The notes under the pieces: model-generated | Seen by the model: only the letters and a program-made list of their open reading frames with translations | Databases searched by the model: none | Told to the model about the DNA's origin: nothing | Shown: positions 18,270 to 25,883 of the stretch, one piece after another | Layout of the letters: each line of letters begins with the position of its first letter | How positions within the stretch are numbered: position 1 is the first letter of the stretch | Assembly (NCBI GenBank): GCA_963705275.1 | Contig: OY970063.1 | Location: 248,001-312,000 of the forward strand | Source of the DNA: Fen-1135 sp963705275 | GTDB taxonomy: Bacteria; Desulfobacterota; Syntrophia; Syntrophales; UBA2185 | DNA: 64,000 nucleotides | Direction of reading: 5' to 3' | Translations under genes and position numbers: made by a program

Positions 18270-20219
18270 TCAATTAATGTTGATTACTCTGACTCTTGTT
18301 TCAATTTCGCCGACCTGCCCGTCCCGATACTGCACCTTTGTTTTAACATCAATCTCGTCCGTGCCCGTGTACATGGCCTCAATAAGCTTAAGGTAAAGGC
18401 CGTAAATAAATCTCCGTCGAACTTTTCCTGTTCTCGTCAGTTCTTCATCATCGGCATCGAGAAGTTTATAGAGCAATATGAATTTGCGGATCTTCATGAT
18501 GTCCGGCAGATTAATATTAACCTTCCTCACCTCATTGAGTATCAGCTCCTCAACCGCCGCCTGCTGCGACAGGTCTATATAAGTCGTATACGGGATCATA
18601 CGCTCCTCGGCCCAATTACCCACATTACCCATGTCTATATTAATGAGCGCCGTTATGTAGGGACGCCCCTCACCGAACATTACGGCTTCCTTGATGTAGG
18701 GGCTGAACTTGAGACGCGTCTCGATGAAATCCGGCGAGAACGCCGCTCCGTCCTTATTTTTTATTATGTCTCCCTTACGCCCGATGATTACGAGGTGACC
18801 ATCTTTGTCAATGTAACCGGCGTCTCCCGTCTTAAGCCACCCGCTGCTAAAGGCTTCTTCCGTTGCCCTAAAATCGTTGTAGTAGCCGACAAAGTTTGCA
18901 TCACTCTGCACCAGAACTTCCTGATCATCCGCAATCTGAACAAGCGTCCTGGGCAAGGGTTTTCCCACTGATTCCAGTTTGACTTCAGAATCAGGCTGGA
19001 TCTGGAATATCCCTCCAGCCTCGGTCAGGCCATAGCATTGTTTAAGATTCAATCCGAGAGCACGGAAGAAATGAATCACATCAGGACTGATAGGATGACC
19101 TCCTGTGAAGGCATTCTTGATGCCTGAACATCCCACCCGATCAAGGAGCGGCCGGTATATCCCGCATGAGGATATACGGCGAAGGAGATCCAGGTGCCCA
19201 GGAACGTCTTCTCCTTTTGCCTGAAGCTCCACAACCTTCTTCCCGATTTCTATCGACATGGAGAAAAGCTTACGCCTGATAAACCCGGCATCGTCCATTT
19301 TTACCATGATACGTGAGGCAAGGTCTTCCCAGAATCGCGATGACGTGATAATGATTGAAGGTCCTATCTCACGGAAGTCTTCGGTAATCGTATCAGGCAT
19401 CTCTGGAAAATTTACGGTCATTCCGCCCGCAAGGGCCATTCCGACGCTGCACATCTGATCTACAATCCACGCCGGCGGCGATATGGAAATCCAGTTGTCA
19501 CCGGAGGTGATGGGTATGGATTCTATCCAATTTCTCGCCATTTCAGTGATATTGCGATGGGACAACATGGCGAGTTTGGAGATGCCTGTCGTGCCGGAGG
19601 TCTGTATCATTATTGCCACGCTATCACGTCTGCCCTTCTGCAATTCCTTAAGGAATAAATCCGGATCTTCATGGTCAAGTCTTTCACCGAGCTCTAAAAG
19701 ATCGGAAAAGCTGACCAGCCACGGATTAGCCCTGTATGTTCTCATGCCGGTAGGATCTATATAGACCACTCGGCGAACGTGAGGCAGTCGTTCGCGCATC
19801 TCAATCAGCTTATCAACCTGTTCCTGGTTTTGCGCGATAACACAAGCCGCCTTAATTCGATTGAGGGCACGACACAATTCTTCGGGCACAGAGGAGGTAA
19901 ACAGATTGAGCGTTACGCTGCCAATAGACTGACAGCCCATTTCACAAAATAGCCATTCGGGCATATTGTCCGTAACTATGCCGACGTTCTCACCTCTTTT
20001 GAGCCCTGTATTACTCAAGCCGAGGCCCGTGTATTTCACATAGCGGTAGTAATCCAGCCAGCTGTAAGTCTGCCAGATTCCGTATGCCTTTTCTCGAATA
20101 GCCGGCGCTTCCGATCCGAGCATCTCCGACTGTCTCAACAGGATCTGAGGCAGCGTATACTGGGTGGCGGATGTAAGCTTGCCATAATCTGTCTGTTTTC
20201 GATTGACCACAGTACGCAT
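18270..20219 (-). CDS. Long-chain-type acyl-CoA ligase (AMP-forming)
   Basis: The 649-residue ANL enzyme has P-loop QTSGTTGISKLAML, A5 QCYGLTEAGG, A7 WLKTGDAGYIDKDGHL, A8 IGRKGDIIKNKDG and the C-terminal lysine motif ELTRTGKVRR, all consistent with an active acyl-CoA synthetase of the FACL type. I place the start at the ATG at 20219, 1 bp after the LivG stop. A longer frame to 20312 only overlaps LivG. Lying inside a Liv-type importer operon, it probably activates the imported carboxylate in the cytoplasm. Confidence 0.88.
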   Translation of the reverse strand: MRTVVNRKQTDYGKLTSATQYTLPQILLRQSEMLGSEAPAIREKAYGIWQTYSWLDYYRYVKYTGLGLSNTGLKRGENVGIVTDNMPEWLFCEMGCQSIGSVTLNLFTSSVPEELCRALNRIKAACVIAQNQEQVDKLIEMRERLPHVRRVVYIDPTGMRTYRANPWLVSFSDLLELGERLDHEDPDLFLKELQKGRRDSVAIMIQTSGTTGISKLAMLSHRNITEMARNWIESIPITSGDNWISISPPAWIVDQMCSVGMALAGGMTVNFPEMPDTITEDFREIGPSIIITSSRFWEDLASRIMVKMDDAGFIRRKLFSMSIEIGKKVVELQAKGEDVPGHLDLLRRISSCGIYRPLLDRVGCSGIKNAFTGGHPISPDVIHFFRALGLNLKQCYGLTEAGGIFQIQPDSEVKLESVGKPLPRTLVQIADDQEVLVQSDANFVGYYNDFRATEEAFSSGWLKTGDAGYIDKDGHLVIIGRKGDIIKNKDGAAFSPDFIETRLKFSPYIKEAVMFGEGRPYITALINIDMGNVGNWAEERMIPYTTYIDLSQQAAVEELILNEVRKVNINLPDIMKIRKFILLYKLLDADDEELTRTGKVRRRFIYGLYLKLIEAMYTGTDEIDVKTKVQYRDGQVGEIETRVRVININ

Positions 20220-20220
20220 C

Positions 20221-21048
20221 CTAAGTGCTGACAGAATCACCGAGATATGCCTTGATGACCTCCGGATGTTTACGAACCTCATCCGGTTCACCCTCTGCCA
20301 GCTTCTCTCCAAAGTTCAAAACCACAATACGCTGGGAGATGCTCATCACTACGGACATGTCATGCTCTACCAAAATCATCGTTTGGCCCCACGACTGGTT
20401 CATCTCTGTTAAAAAGCGCACCATGTCCTCCTTTTCTTCCAGGTTCATTCCCGCAAACGGTTCATCTAGAATCAGGAGTGCAGGTTCCAAGGCCAGTGCA
20501 CGACCGAGTTCAACTCTCTTCATTAAACCGTAGGGCAATGATCCCACGGTCTTTTTCCTGATGGCCTGAATCTCCAGGAAATCTATCAACTCTTCAATTA
20601 CTCGGCGCTGATGAACCTCTTCTTTCCGTATCGAGGAAGAAAAAAAACAGGCACCTGCAATTCCATAATTACAGTTCTTGTGGCGAGCGAGTAGCATATT
20701 GGACAAGACCGTCATGCCCGGGAAAAGCTCAATATTTTGGAAGGTTCTGCCAATGCCTAAGTGGACAAGATGGTGGGGGTGCAGATGTGTTATATCCTTC
20801 CCGTTAAATACAATGTGGCCAATTTGCGGCCTGTAAAAACCTGTCATGCAGTTCAGCAGGCTTGTTTTTCCAGCGCCATTCGGTCCGATGATGGCCACCA
20901 GTTCACCTGTCCGCACAGAGATATCGACGTTATTAAGCGCCTTGACGCCGCCGAAGCTCAAGGAAAGACTTCTTACCTCGAGCTCTGCAGCCTTCTGTTC
21001 GGCGCTCCGCGAATCAAATATGCCAGGTTTTCCCCGATATGCTTTCAT
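20221..21048 (-). CDS. livG: Branched-chain-type ABC transporter ATPase (LivG)
   Basis: The 275-residue ATPase has Walker A GPNGAGKTS, the LivG-type signature GSLPYGLMKRVELGRAL in place of LSGGQ, Walker B LLILDEPFAGMN, and the H-loop VEHDMSVV. The first 25 residues are an N-terminal extension before the core. It sits between the binding protein (13 bp) and the acyl-CoA ligase (1 bp). Confidence 0.9.
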   Translation of the reverse strand: MKAYRGKPGIFDSRSAEQKAAELEVRSLSLSFGGVKALNNVDISVRTGELVAIIGPNGAGKTSLLNCMTGFYRPQIGHIVFNGKDITHLHPHHLVHLGIGRTFQNIELFPGMTVLSNMLLARHKNCNYGIAGACFFSSSIRKEEVHQRRVIEELIDFLEIQAIRKKTVGSLPYGLMKRVELGRALALEPALLILDEPFAGMNLEEKEDMVRFLTEMNQSWGQTMILVEHDMSVVMSISQRIVVLNFGEKLAEGEPDEVRKHPEVIKAYLGDSVST

Positions 21049-21061
21049 AAATTGACTGCTG

Positions 21062-22267
21062 TCATTTCAATAATCTAATCTTTTCCTTTAACGGATTGAA
21101 GAAATTAGTCAAAGGGGTGAAGGAGCCGTCTTCGCCTACTTTAACAATTCTCGCCTTGAACGATGCCCCGTGATCATTTGGCGTATACGTAATATTCGGG
21201 ACAATGCCGCCGAAATCCTCATTCTTAAAAGACTCCATAGCTTTGTTGATCGTTTCTCTGTTTATCTCTTTATACTTTTGATTGGCCCGGATAAATGCCC
21301 TTTCCATGATCATGCCGACAACTATGCCTTCCCAGTATGATGCATCGAATTTTGAAACCGTTTTGTAGCGGCTCCAGAGTTCCGTCATGACCTTAATGCC
21401 CTCGCTCTTGTCACCGGGAAGGCCTCCGGGAAACTGGATACGCAGCCTGTCCCTTATCAGCCCTTTACCGAGCCTGAAAAAATCCGGATCTGTCGACGTC
21501 CATGTACCGAGAAACATTGGACTGTACTTGACGCGGTCGGCGCTCTTAAAAGCGGTGACGATGGTCGCAGGAAGCATTTGCATAAATATGTATTCCGCCC
21601 CTTTTCTCTGTAAACGGAGCAGCTCAGTTGTTAAGTCCACGGTCTTCGGAGGAAACTCTTCAATGGCTACGATATTTACATTGATCTTTCTTGCGTAATC
21701 TGAGCAAGGCTCATGGATGGAGCGGCCATAGGCGTTGTTGTATGTCAGAAGTCCGACTCTAGGCGCGTCCTTTCCCTTGTGGATGGCGCGTATATATTCA
21801 AGTATAGCATAACTATCCATCCTATAGCTCCCAAAAGGCAGATACATGTAATTTACTGGAGGTTCAAGGAGCTCCCAGCTTGTCGAGTAATTAATAGTGG
21901 GTATCCTGTATTGCTGAATGATTGGCTTGACTGCCAAGCCCTCTCCGGCTCCCCATGTAGCAATCATATCCACCTGATCCTGAATGGCAAATCTCTTGGC
22001 AGCAGCTACTGCTTCCGGGACTTTATATCCTGTATCAACAAGAATCATTTCAATCCTGTTTCCACCGACGCCCCCTTTCACCTCGTTTACGTAACGGAAA
22101 TAGTCCTGCTGCCCCTTGGCATGAAACTGTCCCCACGAAGAGGCAGGCCCCGTCATATTTATCGCCGCCCCAACCTTAATTGTCTTCGCATATACCGCCG
22201 AATGAAGGAGACAAATAATCAGGCTCGTCATAACTAAACAAAGAATTGCAGTAAATTTTTTCCTCAT
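21062..22267 (-). CDS. Periplasmic substrate-binding protein of the Liv-type importer
   Basis: The 401-residue protein has a Sec signal peptide (RKKFTAILCLVMTSLIICLL, then SAVYA) and a Peripla_BP_6-type mature domain (VGAAINMTGPASSWGQ). The ATG at 22267 has GGAGGTG 6 bp upstream. A longer frame to 22354 would run through the terminator hairpins and is rejected. It is the first structural gene of the operon. Such proteins bind branched-chain or aromatic amino acids, amides or aromatic acids, and the ligand cannot be assigned from sequence. Confidence 0.9.
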   Translation of the reverse strand: MRKKFTAILCLVMTSLIICLLHSAVYAKTIKVGAAINMTGPASSWGQFHAKGQQDYFRYVNEVKGGVGGNRIEMILVDTGYKVPEAVAAAKRFAIQDQVDMIATWGAGEGLAVKPIIQQYRIPTINYSTSWELLEPPVNYMYLPFGSYRMDSYAILEYIRAIHKGKDAPRVGLLTYNNAYGRSIHEPCSDYARKINVNIVAIEEFPPKTVDLTTELLRLQRKGAEYIFMQMLPATIVTAFKSADRVKYSPMFLGTWTSTDPDFFRLGKGLIRDRLRIQFPGGLPGDKSEGIKVMTELWSRYKTVSKFDASYWEGIVVGMIMERAFIRANQKYKEINRETINKAMESFKNEDFGGIVPNITYTPNDHGASFKARIVKVGEDGSFTPLTNFFNPLKEKIRLLK

Positions 22268-22287
22268 CACCACCTCCATTACAAAAT

Positions 22288-22315
22288 AAAAAAGGCCGGG
22301 AAAATCCACGGCCTT
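22288..22315 (-). terminator. Second leader terminator of the importer operon
   Basis: On the minus strand AAGGCCG (22309-22315), a 10-nt loop, CGGCCTT (22292-22298), then a T-run. It lies 20 nt before the start codon of the binding protein, inside the leader. The sequence CGGCC-TTTTTT-ATTTTGT is identical over 18 nt to the second terminator of the trp leader. Confidence 0.8.
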
Positions 22316-22319
22316 TTGC

Positions 22320-22358
22320 AAAAAAAAGCCGTCGGCAGTATTTGGTCTGCCCACGGCT
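22320..22358 (-). terminator. First (attenuator) terminator of the importer operon
   Basis: On the minus strand AGCCGT...ACGGCT (22353-22358 with 22327-22332) encloses GGCAG/CTGCC (22347-22351 with 22334-22338) and is followed by a run of eight T. Its 5' arm overlaps the element GGCAGACC (22344-22351) that can instead pair upstream, so this hairpin is optional, as in classical attenuators. Confidence 0.85.
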
Positions 22359-22440
22359 ACCTTTTAGAAAATCTCAGGTCATGAGCGCGGCAGGCAGACC
22401 CCACTAAAAAAGCTAAAAAAAACAACAACTGTTTCTGCCT
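22344..22440 (-). promoter_or_regulatory. Attenuator switch helices of the importer leader
   Basis: Three elements compete on the minus strand. Element 1 AGGCAGA (22434-22440) is complementary over 7 nt to TCTGCCT (22392-22398). The overlapping element 2 GGTCTGCC (22393-22400) is complementary over 8 nt to element 3 GGCAGACC (22344-22351). Element 3 is part of the terminator stem. Element 1 lies in codons 5-7 of the leader peptide, just before the Val/Phe codons, so a ribosome stalled there would cover it, free element 2 and permit read-through. Complementarity is seen directly; function is inferred. Confidence 0.78.
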
Positions 22441-22453
22441 GTATGCGTGTCAT
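22379..22453 (-). CDS. Regulatory leader peptide, Val/Phe-rich
   Basis: A 24-residue frame starts at ATG about 32 nt after the predicted transcription start and ends at TGA ahead of the terminators. Residues 9-16 read V-V-V-F-F-S-F-F: three consecutive GTT and four TTT codons. The order promoter, peptide, antiterminator, terminator matches ilv, pheA and trp leaders. The ribosome-binding site is weak (GGA 9 nt or AAGGG 2 nt before the ATG). The predicted signal is shortage of charged tRNA-Val and/or tRNA-Phe. Confidence 0.72.
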   Translation of the reverse strand: MTRIQAETVVVFFSFFSGVCLPRS

Positions 22454-22492
22454 GTCCCTTATTCCAAGCTCTTAGTCTATTACGTGGTGAAA

Positions 22493-22521
22493 CTTATAAA
22501 GCTAATCCAGGCCTGTGTCAA
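22493..22521 (-). promoter_or_regulatory. Sigma-70 promoter of the importer operon
   Basis: On the minus strand TTGACA (22516-22521), a 17-bp spacer and TATAAG (22493-22498). It is near consensus and lies just after the stop codon of the sigma-54 regulator gene. Transcription would start near 22486, upstream of the leader peptide. Confidence 0.75.
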
Positions 22522-22540
22522 GTAAAATTCTTCAATTTTT

Positions 22541-23920
22541 TCAGCTTGTCCCAATTTTTTTGATCCTGTAAATTAACGAATCAAAACTCACCTGAAGCAT
22601 CTCAGCGGCTTTAGTCTTGGACCCCTTGGCTATTCGTAAGGCCTCCTCTATCAGATGTTTCTCATATTTCAGTACTTCATCATTCAAGTTAATACCGTCA
22701 GGGGGAACTGACCACACAGGTATGTCAGTATCCGGAAATCTACTCACCTCCATCAGGTTTCCCGCCATGTGCAGATTCTCGGGTAGAATTATGTTAGACG
22801 TCTCGAGGGCAACACTGCGTTCAATAATATTTTCAAGTTCTCTTACATTTCCGGGAAAAGGATATTCGAGGAGGAGCTCCATAGCATATGAAGATATTGT
22901 CTTAATTTCTTTGCCAAATTCTTTCGAACATTTTTCAATGAAATGTTTTGTTAGAACAGGTATATCCTCTTTCCTTTCTCTCAATGGTGGAATGTTGATA
23001 GGTATTACATTCAGGCGAAAATATAAATCTTCCCTGAAGGAACCGTCCTTAACTTTTTCTTCCAGATTCTTGTTCGTCGCCGAGATTATTCTGACATCGA
23101 CCCTCTTTTCTTCCGTTCCCCCTACCCTTCTAAATGTTTTCTCCTGGACGACTCTTAGAAGTTTTACTTGAAGAAGTGGCGGTAAGTCCCCTATTTCATC
23201 GAGAAATATAGTTCCTCCTCGCGCTACCTCAAAAAGCCCTGGTTTGTCGCCATAGGCGCCCGTAAATGCACCCTTTACGTAACCGAACAATTCGCTCTCC
23301 AGCAGACTTTCGGGCACACCCCCGCAATTAATAATTGCGAAGGGCATATTCTTTCTAGGACTATTTTCATGAATAGCCCTGGCTACAAGTTCCTTGCCTG
23401 TTCCGCTCTCGCCCAAGATCAGTACGTTGGTGGGTGTTTCAGCCACCTTCTTAATGAGTGAATAAACCTTGAGCATTCCCTTACTCTTGCCAATCATATC
23501 TCCAAAGGATACTGCATCCACTACTTCTTTAATGAATAGAGCATCTTCCCTTTTGACTCCCTTCTTGTCCAGGGCACTGCCTATGATGGTCTTAATGTCT
23601 TCTATGTTGAAGCCCTTCTCGATATAGTCATAAGCACCTTCCTTCATAGCTGACACAGCCGTTTCCGGAGATGCGTATGCTGTTATTAAAATCACCATTG
23701 TTTCCTGAGAAATATCTTTAACTGCCTTAAGAAATTGTATGCCGTCTACTTTGGGCATCTTTAAGTCCGTAAGTATGAGATCAAATTTTTCTTTCTTGCA
23801 TCGGTTCAGGGCTTTAGTTGCGTCAGGTGCAGTTGTCACGTCATAACCTTCCCTGGTTAACATGATTTCAAGAAATTCCCTTATCCCTTCATCATCATCT
23901 ACTACTAGAATTCTTGCCAC
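22541..23920 (-). CDS. Sigma-54-dependent response regulator, PilR/NtrC-like
   Basis: The 459-residue regulator has a receiver domain with D52 (LILTDLKMP), an AAA+ domain with Walker A GESGTGKE, the sigma-54 contact loop GAFTGA and NVRELENIIER, and a Fis-type HTH at the C-terminus (KAAEMLQVSFDSLIYRIKK). It starts at GTG with GGAG 8 nt upstream. It follows its kinase by 42 bp. The six-membrane-segment PAS kinase partner favours PilR over NtrC or AtoC, but no pilin gene is in the window. Confidence 0.88.
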   Translation of the reverse strand: MARILVVDDDEGIREFLEIMLTREGYDVTTAPDATKALNRCKKEKFDLILTDLKMPKVDGIQFLKAVKDISQETMVILITAYASPETAVSAMKEGAYDYIEKGFNIEDIKTIIGSALDKKGVKREDALFIKEVVDAVSFGDMIGKSKGMLKVYSLIKKVAETPTNVLILGESGTGKELVARAIHENSPRKNMPFAIINCGGVPESLLESELFGYVKGAFTGAYGDKPGLFEVARGGTIFLDEIGDLPPLLQVKLLRVVQEKTFRRVGGTEEKRVDVRIISATNKNLEEKVKDGSFREDLYFRLNVIPINIPPLRERKEDIPVLTKHFIEKCSKEFGKEIKTISSYAMELLLEYPFPGNVRELENIIERSVALETSNIILPENLHMAGNLMEVSRFPDTDIPVWSVPPDGINLNDEVLKYEKHLIEEALRIAKGSKTKAAEMLQVSFDSLIYRIKKIGTS

Positions 23921-23962
23921 ACTCTGTCTCCTTCATTAAAAAAGATCCAATGTTCATGCGAA

Positions 23963-25663
23963 TTATCCCATCAAAGGTAAAGAAACCCTGAAGATGGTCC
24001 CTCTTTCGATGCCTCTTCTAACCAAAATCTTTCCCTTATATCCTTCAACGATTCTATTGACTATGGCGAGACCCAGGCCTGTTCCTCTCTCCTTCGTTGT
24101 GAAGAAAGGTTCAAATATGCGATCGAGATTCTCTTCATCAATGCCGTAACCCGTGTCACCAACCTGAATCTCAAGAGATTCACCGTGTGCATCCTCATAT
24201 ATCTTTCTTGTTTCCACAGAGAGTTCACCGCCTTCAGGCATAGATTGAGCGGCATTTATGACAAGGTTCCATATAACTTCCTTTATTTCTGTCCGGTTCG
24301 CATACACGCTTAGATTATCTGAGAGATCAAGAAGAACCTTAATATCATTGTTCCAGTCAGGCAGGTACTGAATAGATTCTACCACCCCTTCTATAATTTC
24401 CTTTATGAAAAGCGTCTCTCGATCTCCCGGCGCCGGTCTCGCGAGCAAGAGAAAATCCTTTATCACATGATCCAGCTGGTCCTTGCCCCTCAGAATAATC
24501 TGCATGAGCTTTTCATCTACCTCGTTCAGTTGAAGGTCTCTCTTCAAAATCTGGATTGATCCGCTCAAGGAGGCAAGAGGATTTCTCATCTCATGCGCAA
24601 GGCCAGCCGCCATTTCACCGATAATGGCCAGCCTTTTGCTTTTTTCCAAGGCCGCTTCCATTTCCATTAGAGCGGTGATGTCCTGAAATATCACAATGTT
24701 ACCTATCATTTTTCCTTTACTGTCTTTGAGAGTTGATACGAGGCAACTCAAGATTAGTGTATTGTTTTTGCCGCGGGTAAAATCTATATTATATCTGTCC
24801 TTCGAAGAATGTTCATCATCATTTAGCCTAATCGTCTCCCATATTTCTGTGAAGCGTGGGAATACATCTGCAATATTTCTATTTTCCACCTCGGCAAAGG
24901 TAAAGCCGGAAATCCGCTCCGCAGCCCTGTTAAAGGATTTTATCCTGCCCTGGAGATTGATTGTCATAATGCCTGTTTCCACTGATTCGATTATACTCTT
25001 GTGCAATAAATCAAGTTGATCGAAAGCAGTTTCTTTTTCGGCCAGGAGCGTCCTCATCTTTCTTTCCTGTTCTACTACAAAGCTGGCAAGGAGCCCAATG
25101 ATGTAGAATGACAGCAGGTGTATAAAGATCCGCGAAAAGACATATCCCGGACCTAGATCGTACTCATGAACAGCTATTGCGCTTATGGGGTGGACGATGC
25201 TATAATATTCCAGATCGAGCAATAAACCATATAGAATGCCTGAGGCAGAGGCGATTATTAATCCGCCCCTCTTTTCTAAGAACAATACCGAGTATATGAT
25301 GACCAGGGGATAGAAAACTGAATATATACTGCTGATTCCACCCGTAATATATACGAGGAAAGTTATTAAGGCCACATCGATGAGGGCCTGGATATATATG
25401 TTCAATCTATTTCTCTTGACGAACTTCAGAAGGACTAGATAAGCTATCGAAAGGAAATAGGTAAGAGCACAAAGTACATAGAGCGATGCCACGGCTTTTT
25501 CCGGAAAAATTTCCGTTTCCTGAATCTTGATGAATGTTGTGACCATTAATAGGAATGTAACGATGGCCACCCTCGAGAGCATAAGCCATCGAAGTCGCGT
25601 GTCTACGTTTTCAGTCTCCAACAATTTATCGACCATTTTATGCAAACGCGTCATCCAATTCAT
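23963..25663 (-). CDS. Membrane sensor histidine kinase, PilS-like
   Basis: The 566-residue kinase has an N-terminal block of about six membrane segments (residues 28-195), a PAS domain (about 220-335; GIMTINLQGRIKSFN), HisKA with H357 (GLAHEMRNPLASLSG) and a HATPase domain (VGDTGYGIDEENL; GTGLGLAIVNRIV). The layout is that of PilS kinases. It forms an operon with the sigma-54 regulator downstream. Confidence 0.88.
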   Translation of the reverse strand: MNWMTRLHKMVDKLLETENVDTRLRWLMLSRVAIVTFLLMVTTFIKIQETEIFPEKAVASLYVLCALTYFLSIAYLVLLKFVKRNRLNIYIQALIDVALITFLVYITGGISSIYSVFYPLVIIYSVLFLEKRGGLIIASASGILYGLLLDLEYYSIVHPISAIAVHEYDLGPGYVFSRIFIHLLSFYIIGLLASFVVEQERKMRTLLAEKETAFDQLDLLHKSIIESVETGIMTINLQGRIKSFNRAAERISGFTFAEVENRNIADVFPRFTEIWETIRLNDDEHSSKDRYNIDFTRGKNNTLILSCLVSTLKDSKGKMIGNIVIFQDITALMEMEAALEKSKRLAIIGEMAAGLAHEMRNPLASLSGSIQILKRDLQLNEVDEKLMQIILRGKDQLDHVIKDFLLLARPAPGDRETLFIKEIIEGVVESIQYLPDWNNDIKVLLDLSDNLSVYANRTEIKEVIWNLVINAAQSMPEGGELSVETRKIYEDAHGESLEIQVGDTGYGIDEENLDRIFEPFFTTKERGTGLGLAIVNRIVEGYKGKILVRRGIERGTIFRVSLPLMG

Positions 25664-25883
25664 CTCTCTGGCTTGCTTTTTGTTAACAATGAATCTCGCA
25701 TATATGGAGAGTCTGCTGTATCTCTCGCTTGGCGTATGCTATAACATTTCAGAAATTTAATCTAATAAAACTAACATGTTCATAAACCAATATCAATATC
25801 AGCAGAGTTATTAATCGATAACACTTCGGCAAATATTCGGATATTTTAAACTTTAAAATGAATCTGAGACTGAGTTAAACACC

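Noticed and set aside
20220..20312. Upstream start of the acyl-CoA ligase inside livG
   Set aside because: The added 31 residues are the antisense-like overlap with the LivG C-terminus in another frame; the ATG at 20219 follows the LivG stop by 1 bp.
22268..22354. Extended N-terminus of the importer binding protein
   Set aside because: It would be translated from the terminator hairpins; the ATG at 22267 has a perfect ribosome-binding site and begins a signal peptide.
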